Source: Bombus terrestris
Taxonomy: Eukaryota; Arthropoda; Insecta; Hymenoptera; Apidae
Length of the DNA stretch: 64,000 nucleotides
NCBI RefSeq assembly: GCF_910591885.1
Contig: NC_063286.1
Coordinates: 1,612,001-1,676,000, forward strand
Direction: 5' to 3'
Shown here: one piece after another, positions 14,071 through 27,060 of the stretch
How positions within the stretch are numbered: the first letter of the stretch is position 1
How the letters are laid out: every line of letters begins with the position of its first letter
Position numbers and translations under genes: made by a program
The notes under the pieces: generated by a model
What the model was told of the DNA's origin: nothing
Databases searched by the model: none
Seen by the model: only the letters and a program-made list of their open reading frames with translations

Positions 14071-14820
14071 TAACGTTATACGTTAGTACGTAATAATATG
14101 CATCGATATACGTGATATGGTAATACTATATAACGTTATACGCTATTACGTAATAGTATATAACGTTATACGTTAATACGTAATAGTATATATCGTTATA
14201 CGTTATATAGTAATAGTATATAACGTTATACGTTAATGCGTAATAATATACAACGTTATACCCGATATGGCAATACTATATAACGTCATACGTTATTACG
14301 TAATAGTATATTACGTTATACGTTATATAGTAATAGTATATAACGTTATGCGTTATATAGTAATAGTATATAACGTTATACGTTAGTACGTAATAGTATA
14401 CAACGTTATACCCGATATGGCAATACTATATAACGTTATACGTTATTACGTAATAGTATATAACGTTATACGTTATTACGTAATAGTATATAACGTTATA
14501 CGTTATTACGTAATAGTATATAACGTTATACGTTATATAGTAATAGTATATAACGTTATACGTTAATGCGTTATAGTATATAACGTTATACGTTATATAG
14601 TAATATTATATAACGTTATACGTTATATAGTAATAGTATATAACGTTATACGTTATATAGTAATAGTATATAACGTTATACGTTATATAGTAATAGTATA
14701 TAACGTTATACGTTAATGCGTAATAGTATATAACGTTATACGTTACATAGTAATAGTATATAACGTTATACGTTAATGCGTAATAGTATATAACGTTATA
14801 CGTTATATAGTAATAGTATA
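14071..14820 (+). repeat. Domain C, copy 1 (most divergent monomers)
   Basis: Contains CGTTAGTACG, CATCGATATA, CGCTATTACG, TTAATACG-TATCG, two CAACGTTATACCCGATATGG units (14251, 14401) and several CGTTATTACGTAATAG units. These units depart furthest from the consensus but keep the 30-bp period exactly. Matches 45061-45810 at 30,990 bp offset and, in part, 32281-32880 at 18,060 bp offset. Confidence 0.83.
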
Positions 14821-15180
14821 TAACGTTATACGTTATATAGTAATAGTATATAACGTTATACGTTATATAGTAATAGTATATAACGTTATACGTTATATAG
14901 TAATAGTATATAACGTTATTCGTTATATAGTAATAGTATATAACGTTATACGTTATATAGTAATAGTATATAACGTTATTCGTTATATAGTAATAGTATA
15001 TAACGTTATACGTTATATAGTAATAGTATATAACGTTATACGTTATATAGTAATAGTATATAACGTTATGCGTTATGTAGTAATAGTATATAACGTTATA
15101 CGTTATATAGTAATAGTATATAACGTTATGCGTTATGTAGTAATAGTATATAACGTTATACGTTATATAGTAATAGTATA
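14821..15180 (+). repeat. 360-bp (12-monomer) segment present in one of three copies
   Basis: Near-consensus monomers with two TAACGTTATT units and two TAACGTTATGCGTTATGTAG units. Sequence on its left matches 32880 and 45810, and sequence on its right matches 32881 and 45811, with nothing between in those two copies. Either it was inserted here, or it was lost once in the ancestor of the other two. Confidence 0.82.
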
Positions 15181-16740
15181 GAACGTTGTACGTTATATAG
15201 TAATAGTATATAACGTTATACGTGATATGGCAATACTATATAACGTTATACGTTATATAGTAATAGTATATAACGTTATACGTTAATGCGTAATAGTATA
15301 TAACGTTATACGTTACATAGTAATAGTATATAAAGTTATACGTTAATGCGTAATAGTATATAACGTTATACGTTATATAGTAATATTATATAACGTTATA
15401 CGTGATATAGCAATACTATATAACGTTACACGTTATATAGTAATAGTATAGAACGTTGTACGTTATATAGTAATAGTATATAACGTTATACGTGATATGG
15501 TAATAGTATATAACGTTATACGTGATATAGTAATAGAATATAACGTTATTCGTGATATGGCAATACTATATAACGTTATACGTTATATAGTAATAGTATA
15601 TAACGTTATACGTTATATAGTAATAGTATATAACGTTATACGTTATATAGTAATAGTATATAACGTTATACGTTATATAGTAATAGTATATAACGTTATA
15701 CGTTATATAGTAATAGTATATAACGTTATACGTTATATAGTAATATTATATAACGTTATACGTGATATGGCAATACTATATAACGTTATACGTTATATAG
15801 TAATAGTATATAACGTTATACGTTATATAGTAATAGTATATAACGTTATACGTTATATAGTAATAGTATATAACGTTATACGTTATATAGTAATAGTATA
15901 TAACGTTATGCGTTATATGGTAATAGTATATAACGTTATACGTTATATGGTAATAGTATATAACGTTATACGTTACATAGTAATAGTATATAACGTTATA
16001 CGTTAATGCGTAATAGTATATAACGTTATACGTTAATGCGTAATAGTATATAACGTTATACGTTATATAGTAATATTATATAACGTTATACGTGATATGG
16101 CAATACTATATAACGTTATACGTTATATAGTAATAGTATATAACATTATACGTTATATAGTAATAGTATAGAACGTTGTACGTTATATAGTAATAGTATA
16201 TAACGTTATACGTTATATAGTAATAGTATATAACGTTATACGTTATATAGTAATATTATATAACGTTATACGTGATATGGCAATACTATATAACGTTATA
16301 CGTTATATAGTAATAGTATATAACGTTATACGTTATATAGTAATAGTATATAACGTTATACGTTATATAGTAATAGTATATAACGTTATACGTTGTATAG
16401 TAATATTATATAACGTTATACGTTATATAGTAATAGTATATAACGTTATACGTTAATACGTAATAGTATATATCGTTATACGTTATATAGTAATAGTATA
16501 TAACATTATACGTTATATAGCAATAGTATATAACGTTATACGTTATATAGTAATATTATATAACGTTATACGTGATATGGCAATACTATATAACGTTATG
16601 CGTTATATAGTAATAGTATATAACGATATACGTTATATAGTAATAGTATATAACGTTATACGTTATATAGTAATAGTATATAACGTTATACGTTATATAG
16701 TAATAGTATATAACGTTATGCGTTATATGGTAATAGTATA
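15181..16740 (+). repeat. Domain E, copy 1
   Basis: Starts with GAACGTTGTA. It contains a TAAAGTTATA unit (15331), a GTGATATAGCAATAC unit (15391) and a TAATAGAATA unit (near 15537), then GGCAATAC units, TTGTATA, TTAATACG-TATCG and a CAATAG unit. Matches 45811-47370 (offset 30,630) and 32881-34260 (offset 17,700). Private change: TAACGTTACA at 15421. Confidence 0.82.
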
Positions 16741-17370
16741 GAACGTTGTACGTTATATAGTAATAGTATATAACGTTATACGTGATATGGTAATAGTATA
16801 TAACGTTATACGTGATATAGTAATAGTATATAACGTTATTCGTGATATGGCAATACTATATAACGTTATGCGTTATATAGTAATAGTATAGAACGTTATA
16901 CGTTATATAGTAATAGTAAATAACGTTATACGTTATGTAGTAATAGTATAGAACGTTATACGTTATATAGTAATAGTATATAACGTTATACGTTATATAG
17001 TAATAGTATAGAACGTTATACGTTATATAGTAATAGTATATAACGTTATACGTTATGTAGTAATAGTATATAACGTTATACGTTATATAGTAATAGTATA
17101 TAACGTTATACGTTATGTAGTAATAGTATATAACGTTATACGTCATATAGTAATAGTATATAACGTTATACGTTATATAGTAGTAGTATATAACGTTATA
17201 CGTTATATAGTAGTAGTATATAACGTTATACGTCATATAGTAATAGTATATAACGTTATACGTTATATAGTAGTAGTATATAACGTTATACGTTATATAG
17301 TAGTAGTATATAACGTTATACGTTATATAGTAGTAGTATATAACGTTATACGTTATATAGTATTAGTATA
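16741..17370 (+). repeat. Domain K, copy 1
   Basis: GAACGTTGTA, GTGATATGG, GTGATATAG and TTCGTGATATGGCAATAC units are followed by dimers of GAACGTTATA and TATGTAG monomers. A unique TAATAGTAAA linker marks the domain. It then has CGTCATATAG and TAGTAG units and ends in a TATTAG linker at 17341-17370. Blocks with the GTAAA mark start at 16861, 20491, 25051, 35371, 47491, 50761, 54901, 59221, 61951 and 63391. Confidence 0.85.
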
Positions 17371-19980
17371 TAACGTTATACGTGATATGGCAATACTATA
17401 TAACGTTATACGTTATATAGTAATAGTATATAACGTTATACGTTATATAGTAATAGTATATAACGTTATACGTTATATAGTAATAGTATATAACGTTATA
17501 CGTTATATAGTAATAGTATATAACGTTATGCGTTATATGGTAATAGTATATAACGTTATACGTTATATGGTAATAGTATATAACGTTATACGTTACATAG
17601 TAATAGTATATAACGTTATACGTTAATGCGTAATAGTATATAACGTTATACGTTAATGCGTAATAGTATATAACGTTATACGTTATATAGTAATATTATA
17701 TAACGTTATACGTGATATGGCAATACTATATAACGTTATACGTTATATAGTAATAGTATAGAACGTTGTACGTTATATAGTAATAGTATATAACGTTATA
17801 CGTGATATGGTAATAGTATATAACGTTATACGTGATATAGTAATAGTATATAACGTTATTCGTGATATGGCAATACTATATAACGTTATACGTTATATAG
17901 TAATAGTATATAACGTTATACGTTATATAGTAATAGTATATAACGTTATACGTTATATAGTAATAGTATATAACGTTATACGTTGTATAGTAATATTATA
18001 TAACGTTATACGTTATATAGTAATAGTATATAACGTTATACGTTAATACGTAATAGTATATATCGTTATACGTTATATAGTAATAGTATATAACATTATA
18101 CGTTATATAGTAATAGTATATAACGTTATACGTTATATAGTAATATTATATAACGTTATACGTGATATGGCAATACTATATAACGTTATACGTTATATAG
18201 TAATAGTATATAACGTTATACGTTATATAGTAATAGTATATAACGTTATGCGTTATATGGTAATAGTATATAACGTTATACGTTATATAGTAACAGTATA
18301 TAACGTTATACGTTATATAGTAATATTATATAACGTTATACGTGATATGGCAATACTATATAACGTTATACGTTATATAGTAATAGTATATAACGTTATA
18401 CGTTATATAGTAATAGTATATAACGTTATACGTTATATAGTAATAGTATATAACGTTATACGTTATATAGTAATAGTATATAACGTTATACGTTATATAG
18501 TAATAGTATAGAACGTTGTACGTTATATAGTAATAGTATATAACGTTATACGTGATATGGTAATAGTATATAACGTTATACGTGATATAGTAATAGTATA
18601 TAACGTTATTCGTGATATGGCAATACTATATAACGTTATACGTTATATAGTAATAGTATATAACGTTATACGTTATATAGTAATAGTATATAACGTTATA
18701 CGTTATATAGTAATAGTATATAACGTTATACGTTGTATAGTAATATTATATAACGTTATACGTTATATAGTAATAGTATATAACGTTATACGTTAATACG
18801 TAATAGTATATATCGTTATACGTTATATAGTAATAGTATATAACATTATACGTTATATAGTAATAGTATATAACGTTATACGTTATATAGTAATATTATA
18901 TAACGTTGTACGTGATATGGCAATACTATATAACGTTATACGTTATATAGTAATAGTATATAACGTTATACGTTATATAGTAATATTATATAACGTTATA
19001 CGTTATATAGTAATAGTATATAACGTTATACGTTATATAGTAATAGTATATAACGTTATACGTTATATAGTAATAGTATATAACGTTATACGTTATATAG
19101 TAATAGTGTATAACGTTATACGTTATATAGTAATAGTGTATAACGTTATACGTTATATAGTAATAGTGTATAACGTTATACGTTATATAGTAATAGTGTA
19201 TAACGTTATACGTTATATAGTAATAGTATATAACGTTATACGTTATATAGTAATAGTATATAACGTTATACGTTATATAGTAATAGTATATAACGTTATA
19301 CGTTATATAGTAATAGTATATAACGTTATACGTTAATGCGTAATAGTATATAACGTTATACGTTACATAGTAATAGTATATAACGTTATACGTTAATGCG
19401 TAATAGTATATAACGTTATACGTTAATGCGTAATAGTATATAACGTTATACGTTATATAGTAATATTATATAACGTTATACGTGATATGGCAATACTATA
19501 TAACGTTATACGTTATATAGTAATAGTATAGAACGTTATACGTGATATGGTAATAGTATATAACGTTATACGTTATATAGTAATAGTATATAACGTTATA
19601 CGTTATATAGTAATAGTATATAACGTTATACGTTGTATAGTAATATTATATAACGTTATACGTTGTATAGTAATATTATATAACGTTATACGTTATATAG
19701 TAATAGTATATAACGTTATACGTTAATACGTAATAGTATATATCGTTATACGTTATATAGTAATAGTATATAACATTATACGTTATATAGTAATAGTATA
19801 GAACGTTGTACGATATATAGTAATAGTATATAACGTTATACGTTATATAGTAATAGTATATAACGTTATACGTTATATAGTAATATTATATAACGTTATA
19901 CGTGATATGGCAATACTATATAACGTTATACGTTATATAGTAATAGTATATAACGTTATACGTTATATAGTAATAGTATA
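17371..19980 (+). repeat. Domain D, copy 3
   Basis: Homologue of 421-3000 and, from 17521, of 47941-50340. It keeps the four GTG-tagged monomers at 19081-19200. Private features include one TAATATTATA unit at 18961 and a CGATATATAG unit at 19801, the latter shared with 50191, 54211 and 58531. Confidence 0.83.
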
Positions 19981-20880
19981 TAACGTTATACGTTATATAG
20001 TAATAGTATATAACGTTATACGTTGTATAGTAATATTATATAACGTTATACGTTATATAGTAATAGTATATAACGTTATACGTTAATACGTAATAGTATA
20101 TATCGTTATACGTTATATAGTAATAGTATATAACATTATACGTTATATAGCAATAGTATATAACGTTATACGTTATATAGTAATATTATATAACGTTATA
20201 CGTGATATGGCAATACTATATAACGTTATGCGTTATATAGTAATAGTATATAACGATATACGTTATATAGTAATAGTATATAACGTTATACGTTATATAG
20301 TAATAGTATATAACGTTATACGTTATATAGTAATAGTATATAACGTTATGCGTTATATGGTAATAGTATAGAACGTTGTACGTTATATAGTAATAGTATA
20401 TAACGTTATACGTGATATGGTAATAGTATATAACGTTATACGTGATATAGTAATAGTATATAACGTTATTCGTGATATGGCAATACTATATAACGTTATG
20501 CGTTATATAGTAATAGTATAGAACGTTATACGTTATATAGTAATAGTAAATAACGTTATACGTTATGTAGTAATAGTATAGAACGTTATACGTTATATAG
20601 TAATAGTATATAACGTTATACGTTATATAGTAATAGTATAGAACGTTATACGTTATATAGTAATAGTATATAACGTTATACGTTATGTAGTAATAGTATA
20701 TAACGTTATACGTTATATAGTAATAGTATATAACGTTATACGTTATGTAGTAATAGTATATAACGTTATACGTCATATAGTAATAGTATATAACGTTATA
20801 CGTTATATAGTAGTAGTATATAACGTTATACGTTATATAGTAGTAGTATATAACGTTATACGTTATATAGTAGTAGTATA
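19981..20880 (+). repeat. E-type tail followed by domain K, copy 2
   Basis: Positions 19981-20370 repeat the right part of domain E (TTGTATA, TTAATACG-TATCG, CAATAG, AACGATATA units). Then comes a K block with the GTAAA mark at 20521-20550 and three TAGTAG units. From about 20491 the sequence matches 50761 onward at 30,270 bp offset. Confidence 0.82.
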
Positions 20881-20899
20881 TAACGTTATACGTTATATA

Positions 20900-20906
20900 C
20901 TATTAC
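20900..20906 (+). other. Inverted linker (GTAATAG to CTATTAC)
   Basis: The monomer at 20881 has linker CTATTAC, the exact reverse complement of the consensus linker, with normal dyads on both sides. Homologous places at 391, 17341 and 35761 read GTATTAG. Since the flanking arms are inverted repeats, an exchange between them would invert the linker and leave no other trace. Confidence 0.87.
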
Positions 20907-20910
20907 TATA

Positions 20911-22380
20911 TAACGTTATACGTTATATAGTAATAGTATATAACGTTATACGTTATATAGTAATATTATATAACGTTATACGTGATATGGCAATACTATA
21001 TAACGTTATACGTTATATAGTAATAGTATATAACGTTATACGTTATATAGTAATAGTATATAACGTTATACGTTATATAGTAATAGTATATAACGTTATA
21101 CGTTAGTACGTAATAATATGCATCGATATACGTGATATGGTAATACTATATAACGTTATACGCTATTACGTAATAGTATATAACGTTATACGTTAATACG
21201 TAATAGTATATATCGTTATACGTTATATAGTAATAGTATATAACGTTATACGTTAATGCGTAATAATATACAACGTTATACCCGATATGGCAATACTATA
21301 TAACGTTATACGTTATTACGTAATAGTATATTACGTTATACGTTATATAGTAATAGTATATAACGTTATACGTTATGTAGTAATAGTATATAACGTTATA
21401 CGTCATATAGTAATAGTATATAACGTTACACGTCATATAGTAGTAGTATATAACGTTATACATTATATAGTAATAGTATATAAGGTTATACGTTATATAG
21501 TAAGAGTATATAACGTTATACGTTATATAGTAATAGTATATAACGTTATACGTTATATAGTAATAGTATATAACGTTATACGTTATATAGTAATAGTATA
21601 TAACGTTATACGTGATATGGCAATACTATATAACGTTATACGTTATGTAGTAATAGTATATAACGTTATACGTTATATAGTAATAGTATATAACGTTATA
21701 CGTTAGTACGTAATAATATGCATCGATATACGTGATATGGTAATACTATATAACGTTATACGCTATTACGTAATAGTATATAACGTTATACGTTAATACG
21801 TAATAGTATATATCGTTATACGTTATATAGTAATAGTATATAACGTTATACGTTAATGCGTAATAATATACAACGTTATACCCGATATGGCAATACTATA
21901 TAACGTTATACGTTATTACGTAATAGTATATTACGTTATACGTTATATAGTAATAGTATATAACGTTATACGTTAATGCGTAATAGTATATAACGTTATA
22001 CGTTATATAGTAATAGTATATAACGTTATACGTTATATAGTAATAGTATATAACGTTATACGTTATATAGTAATAGTATATAACGTTATTCGTTATATAG
22101 TAATAGTATATAACGTTATACGTTATATAGTAATAGTATATAACGTTATACGTTAATGCGTAATAGTATATAACGTTATACGTTATATAGTAATAGTATA
22201 TAACGTTATACGTTATATAGTAATAGTATATAACGTTATGCGTTATATAGTAATAGTATAGAACGTTATACGTTATATAGTAATAGTATATAACGTTATA
22301 CGTTATATAGTAATAGTATATAACGTTATACATTATATAGTAATAGTATATAACGTTATACGTTATATAGTAATAGTATA
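20911..22380 (+). repeat. Domain C, duplicated pair (600-bp offset)
   Basis: CATCGATATA units lie at 21121 and 21721, and CCCGATATGG units at 21271 and 21871, each pair 600 bp apart. The same 600-bp pairing recurs at 51391/51991, 55531/56131 and 59851/60451. Units with GTAAGAG, AAGGTTATA and CATTATATAG between them are further markers. Confidence 0.83.
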
Positions 22381-23850
22381 TAACGTTATACGTGATATGG
22401 CAATACTATATAACGTTATACGTTATGTAGTAATAGTATAGAACGTTATACGTTATATAGTAATAGTATATAACGTTATACGTTATGTAGTAATAGTATA
22501 GAACGTTATACGTTATATAGTAATAGTATATAACGTTATACGTTATATAGTAATAGTATATAACGTTATACGTTATATAGTAATAGTATATAACGTTATA
22601 CGTTATGTAGTAATAGTATATAACGTTATACGTTAATGCGTAATAGTATATAACGTTATACGTTATATAGTAATAGTATATAACGTTATACGTTATATAG
22701 TAATAGTATATAACGTTATACGTTATATAGTAATATTATATAACGTTATTCGTTATATAGTAATAGTATATAACGTTATACGTTATATAGTAATAGTATA
22801 TAACGTTATACGTTAATGCGTAATAGTATATAACGTTATACGTTATATAGTAATAGTATATAACGTTATACGTTATATAGTAATAGTATATAACGTTATG
22901 CGTTATATAGTAATAGTATAGAACGTTATACGTTATATAGTAATAGTATATAACGTTATACGTTATGTAGCAATAGTATAGAACGTTATACGTTATATAG
23001 TAATAGTATATAACGTTATACGTTATGTAGTAATAGTATATAACGTTATACGTTATATAGTAGTAGTATATAACGTTATACGTTATATAGTAGTAGTATA
23101 TAACGTTATACGTTATATAGTAATAGTATATAACGTTATACGTTATATAGTAATAGTATATAACGTTATACGTTATATAGTAATAGTATATAACGTTATG
23201 CGTGATATGGCAATACTATATAACGTTATACGTTATATAGTAATAGTATATAACGTTATACGTTATATAGTAATAGTATATAACGTTATACGTTATATAG
23301 TAATAGTATATAACGTTATACGTTATATAGTAATAGTATATTACGTTATACGTTATATAGTAATAGTATATAACGTTATACGTTATATAGTAATAGTATA
23401 TTACGTTATACGTTAATACGTAATAGTATATATCGTTATACGTTATATAGTAATAGTATATAACGTTATACGTTATATAGTAATAGTATATAACGTTATA
23501 CGTTGTATAGTAATAGTATATAACGTTATGCGTTATATGGTAATAGTATATAACGTTATACGTTATATAGTAATAGTATATAACGTTATACGTTATATAG
23601 TAATAGTATATAACGTTATACGTTATATAGTAATAGTATATAACGTTATACGTTATATAGTAATAGTGTATAACGTTATACGTTATATAGTAATAGTATA
23701 TAACGTTATACGTTATATAGTAATAGTATATAACGTTATACGTTAATACGTAATAGTATATATCGTTATACGTTATATAGTAATAGTATATAACATTATA
23801 CGTTATATAGTAATAGTATAGAACGTTGTACGTTATATAGTAATAGTATA
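22381..23850 (+). repeat. C-pair right flank: TATGTAG/GAACGTT dimers and near-consensus units
   Basis: A GGCAATAC unit at 22381 leads into GAACGTTATA/TATGTAG dimers, TTAATGCG units and two TAGTAG units. A GCGTGATATGGCAATAC unit at 23191, two TTACGTT units, a TTGTATA unit and a GCGTTATATGG unit follow. Matches about 52651-54050 at 30,270 bp offset. No gene. Confidence 0.78.
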
Positions 23851-24930
23851 TAACGTTATACGTTAATGCGTAATAGTATATAACGTTATACGTTAATGCG
23901 TAATAGTATATAACGTTATACGTTATATAGTAATATTATATAACGTTATACGTGATATGGCAATACTATATAACGTTATACGTTATATAGTAATAGTATA
24001 GAACGTTATACGTGATATGGTAATAGTATATAACGTTATACGTGATATAGTAATAGTATATAACGTTATTCGTGATATGGCAATACTATATAACGTTATA
24101 CGTTATATAGTAATAGTATATAACGTTATACGTTATATAGTAATAGTATATAACGTTATACGTTATATAGTAATAGTATATAACGTTATACGTTATATAG
24201 TAATAGTATATAACGTTATACGTTATATAGTAATAGTATATAACGTTATACGTTATATAGTAATAGTATATAACGTTATACGTTAATACGTAATAGTATA
24301 TATCGTTATACGTTATATAGTAATAGTATATAACATTATACGTTATATAGTAATAGTATAGAACGTTGTACGTTATATAGTAATAGTATATAACGTTATA
24401 CGTTATATAGTAATAGTATATAACGTTATACGTTATATAGTAATATTATATAACGTTATACGTGATATGGCAATACTATATAACGTTATACGTTATATAG
24501 TAATAGTATATAACGTTATACGTTATATAGTAATAGTATATAACGTTATACGTTATATAGTAATAGTATATAACGTTATACGTTGTATAGTAATATTATA
24601 TAACGTTATACGTTATATAGTAATAGTATATAACGTTATACGTTAATACGTAATAGTATATATCGTTATACGTTATATAGTAATAGTATATAACATTATA
24701 CGTTATATAGCAATAGTATATAACGTTATACGTTATATAGTAATATTATATAACGTTATACGTGATATGGCAATACTATATAACGTTATGCGTTATATAG
24801 TAATAGTATATAACGATATACGTTATATAGTAATAGTATATAACGTTATACGTTATATAGTAATAGTATATAACGTTATACGTTATATAGTAATAGTATA
24901 TAACGTTATGCGTTATATGGTAATAGTATA
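23851..24930 (+). repeat. Mixed D/E-type stretch
   Basis: TTAATGCG units, a TAATATTATA-GGCAATAC pair, a GTGATATGG/GTGATATAG pair, consensus runs, TTAATACG-TATCG pairs and a CAATAG unit. It resembles the junctions at 16021-16740 and 34441-35250. It has no marker of its own. Confidence 0.7.
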
Positions 24931-25650
24931 GAACGTTGTACGTTATATAGTAATAGTATATAACGTTATACGTGATATGGTAATAGTATATAACGTTATA
25001 CGTGATATAGTAATAGTATATAACGTTATTCGTGATATGGCAATACTATATAACGTTATGCGTTATATAGTAATAGTATAGAACGTTATACGTTATATAG
25101 TAATAGTAAATAACGTTATACGTTATGTAGTAATAGTATAGAACGTTATACGTTATATAGTAATAGTATATAACGTTATACGTTATATAGTAATAGTATA
25201 TAACGTTATACGTTATATAGTAATAGTATATAACGTTATACGTTATGTAGTAATAGTATATAACGTTATACGTTATATAGTAATAGTATATAACGTTATA
25301 CGTTATGTAGTAATAGTATATAACGTTATACGTCATATAGTAATAGTATATAACGTTATACGTTATATAGTAGTAGTATATAACGTTATACGTTATATAG
25401 TAGTAGTATATAACGTTATACGTTATATAGTATTACTATATAACGTTATACGTTATATAGTAATAGTATATAACGTTATACGTTATATAGTAATATTATA
25501 TAACGTTATACGTGATATGGCAATACTATATAACGTTATACGTTATATAGAAATAGTATATAACGTTATACGTTATATAGTAATAGTATATAACGTTATA
25601 CGTTATATAGTAATAGTATATAACGTTATACGTTATATAGTAATAGTATA
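24931..25650 (+). repeat. Domain K, copy 3
   Basis: Carries the GTAAA mark at 25081-25110, TATGTAG dimers, CGTCATATAG and two TAGTAG units. It ends in a GTATTAC linker at 25430-25436, then a GGCAATAC unit and an AAATAG unit near 25551. Confidence 0.82.
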
Positions 25651-26160
25651 TAACGTTATACGTTAGTACGTAATAATATGCATCGATATACGTGATATGG
25701 TAATACTATATAACGTTATACGCTATTACGTAATAGTATATAACGTTATACGTTAATACGTAATAGTATATATCGTTATACGTTATATAGTAATAGTATA
25801 TAACGTTATACGTTAATGCGTAATAATATACAACGTTATACCCGATATGGCAATACTATATAACGTTATACGTTATTACGTAATAGTATATTACGTTATA
25901 CGTTATTCAGTAATAGTATATAACGTTGTACGTTATGTAGTAATAGTATATAACGTTATACGTCATATAGTAATAGTATATAACGTTATACGTCATATAG
26001 TAGTAGTATATAACGTTATACATTATATAGTAATAGTATATAAGGTTATACGTTATATAGTAAGAGTATATAACGTTATACGTTATATAGTAATAGTATA
26101 TAACGTTATACGTTATATAGTAATAGTATATAACGTTATACGTTATATAGTAATAGTATA
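25651..26160 (+). repeat. Domain C, single copy
   Basis: One CATCGATATA unit (25681) and one CCCGATATGG unit (25831). It lacks the 600-bp second copy seen in the other K-linked C blocks. Private changes include TATTCAG near 25910 and AACGTTGTA at 25921. Confidence 0.8.
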
Positions 26161-27060
26161 TAACGTTATACGTGATACGGCAACACTATATAACGTTATA
26201 CGTTATGTAGTAATAGTATAGAACGTTATACGTTATATAGTAATAGTATATAACGTTATACGTTATGTAGTAATAGTACAGAACGTTATACGTTATATAG
26301 TAATAGTATATAACGTTATACGTTATGTAGTAATAGTATATAACGTTATACGTCATATAGTAATAGTATATAACGTTATACGTTATATAGTAGTAGTATA
26401 TAACGTTATACGTTATATAGTAGTAGTATATAACGTTATACGTTATATAGTATTACTATATAACGTATAACGTTATATAGTAATAGTATATAACGTTATA
26501 CGTTATATAGTAATATTATATAACGTTATACGTGATATGGCAATACTATATAACGTTATACGTTATATAGTAATAGTATATAACGTTATACGTTATATAG
26601 TAATAGTATATAACGTTATACGTGATACGGCAACACTATATAACGTTATACGTTATGTAGTAATAGTATAGAACGTTATACGTTATATAGTAATAGTATA
26701 TAACGTTATACGTTATGTAGTAATAGTACAGAACGTTATACGTTATATAGTAATAGTATATAACGTTATACGTTATGTAGTAATAGTATATAACGTTATA
26801 CGTCATATAGTAATAGTATATAACGTTATACGTTATATAGTAGTAGTATATAACGTTATACGTTATGTAGTAATAGTATAGAACGTTATACGTTATATAG
26901 TAATAGTATATAACGTTATACGTTATGTAGTAATAGTACAGAACGTTATACGTTATATAGTAATAGTATATAACGTTATACGTTATGTAGTAATAGTATA
27001 TAACGTTATACGTTATATAGTAATAGTATATAACGTTATACGTTATATAGTAATAGTATA
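26161..27060 (+). repeat. Domain L, copy 1 (450-bp higher-order repeat)
   Basis: GTGATACGGCAACAC units at 26161 and 26611 begin two related 15-monomer units that contain TAATAGTACA, TATGTAG, CGTCATATAG and TAGTAG monomers. Equivalent units start at 36001, 36451, 39091, 39511 and 39961, at 420- or 450-bp spacing within each group. Confidence 0.8.
26450..26470 (+). other. Altered linker plus inverted core
   Basis: The linker at 26450-26456 reads GTATTAC and the next core at 26466-26470 reads TATAA. The homologous place at 36271-36310 reads GTATTAG with a normal TTATA core. Two adjacent flip-type changes are combined in one copy. Confidence 0.82.

Noticed and set aside
13508..14086. Forward open reading frames with repeated VIRYIVIVYN, the longest about 192 codons
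   Set aside because: They are the satellite read in its only stop-free forward frame. Start and stop places are set by chance variants (ATATGG, ATGCG, TTAATGCG), composition is purely decapeptide repeats, and boundaries move with the repeat variants. No gene is supported.
14071..14820. Transposon or foreign insertion in the divergent C domain
   Set aside because: The monomers are unusual but keep the 30-bp phase and clear homology to the consensus. There are no terminal repeats, target-site duplications or coding sequence.
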